From assembly GCA_937859005.1 (NCBI GenBank), contig CALLYR010000510.1:1-5609 (forward strand): a stretch of DNA of 5,609 nt, written 5' to 3'. Source of the DNA: an uncultured Paracoccus sp. GTDB lineage: Bacteria > Pseudomonadota > Alphaproteobacteria > Rhodobacterales > Rhodobacteraceae. The notes beneath the pieces were generated by a model. That model did not search any database. It saw only the letters and a list, made by a program, of their open reading frames with translations, and was not told the origin of the DNA. The translations under genes and the position numbers were made by a program. How positions within the stretch are numbered: the first letter of the stretch is position 1; every line of letters starts with the position of its first letter. This document shows positions 5,320 through 5,609 of this stretch, in pieces.

Positions 5320-5609
5320 ATGTTCACCATCAGCATCCTTGCCGCGCCCGCGCGGGCCGATCTGGACGACGATACCGTCAGCGGCCTGAAGCGCCGCTGG
5401 CAGGGAGGCCATGCGCTGTGGCTGGACCCCGGCACCGCGGCCGAGTTTCCGGTGGCGGAACGCCCCGCCGATTTCGATGCGGCGTCCGATGAACTGGACG
5501 CGCGCGGCATCGACCTGGCAATCCAGCCGTCCGCCAACCGGCGCAAGGCGGTGCTGCTGGCCGACATGGATTCGACCATGATCCAGCAGGAATGCATCGA
5601 CGAACTGGC
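5320..5609 (+). CDS. serB: Phosphoserine phosphatase, partial (3' end outside window)
   Basis: SerB removes phosphate from O-phosphoserine to give serine, the last step of the pathway. Only the first 96 residues are present. Residues 1-70 are an N-terminal region (MFTISILAAPARADLDDDTV), which in SerB precedes the catalytic domain. Residues 78-96 (VLLADMDSTMIQQECIDEL) carry the HAD-family motif I, DxDST: D82 is the expected nucleophile and D84 the general acid/base. The stretch QQECIDEL after it is characteristic of SerB rather than of other HAD phosphatases. The start is set by GGAG six bases upstream. It is divergent from serC-serA across 212 bp, so the two sides may share regulatory sites. 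HAD motifs II to IV cannot be checked because the gene runs off the window. Confidence 0.93.
   Translation, partial: MFTISILAAPARADLDDDTVSGLKRRWQGGHALWLDPGTAAEFPVAERPADFDAASDELDARGIDLAIQPSANRRKAVLLADMDSTMIQQECIDEL

Noticed and set aside
4074..5597. A 507-codon minus-strand frame overlapping serC and antisense to serB
   Set aside because: It is in the wrong frame for serC, crosses the leader and the divergent gene, and its protein is arginine/glycine-rich with no motif.

Overview
The window is GC-rich with dense coding. The proteins most resemble those of alphaproteobacteria, probably the Rhodobacteraceae and possibly a Paracoccus-like genus. This rests on remembered family sequences and on an alphaproteobacterial-type serC leader; no database search was run. 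It looks like a core chromosomal segment: there are no tRNA or rRNA genes, insertion sequences, CRISPR arrays, integrases or other signs of recent transfer.

Layout, left to right: a partial TauE/SafE-type membrane permease (1-453, minus) follows hspQ (488-808, minus) closely. Next come a secreted CreA-family protein (920-1375, minus), a PPP-family metallophosphoesterase (1449-2195, minus), serA (2268-3860, minus) and serC (3959-5107, minus). Across a 212-bp divergent intergenic region lies the 5' part of serB (5320 onward, plus), cut by the window edge. Every gene except serB is on the minus strand.

The clearest unit is the right-hand half. serC-serA and the divergent serB encode all three steps of the phosphorylated serine pathway: 3-phosphoglycerate to 3-phosphohydroxypyruvate (SerA), to phosphoserine (SerC), to serine (SerB). 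The intergenic region is rich in structure. It holds a candidate serC promoter with a palindrome in its spacer, an inverted repeat near the predicted transcript start, and a compact leader just before the serC start codon. That leader has two GC-rich hairpins, the second followed by five T, and then a small hairpin presenting the ribosome binding site. It agrees with my memory of the serC leader RNA motif of alphaproteobacteria and suggests that serC-serA is controlled by early termination or by masking of the ribosome binding site.

The left half is a set of housekeeping and stress genes without an obvious shared pathway. HspQ is a small Lon-associated, hemimethylated-DNA-binding-type protein. 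CreA is a conserved exported protein of unknown role. The metallophosphoesterase has all the PPP signature motifs. I see no wholly new system; the most useful leads are the regulatory structures around serC.
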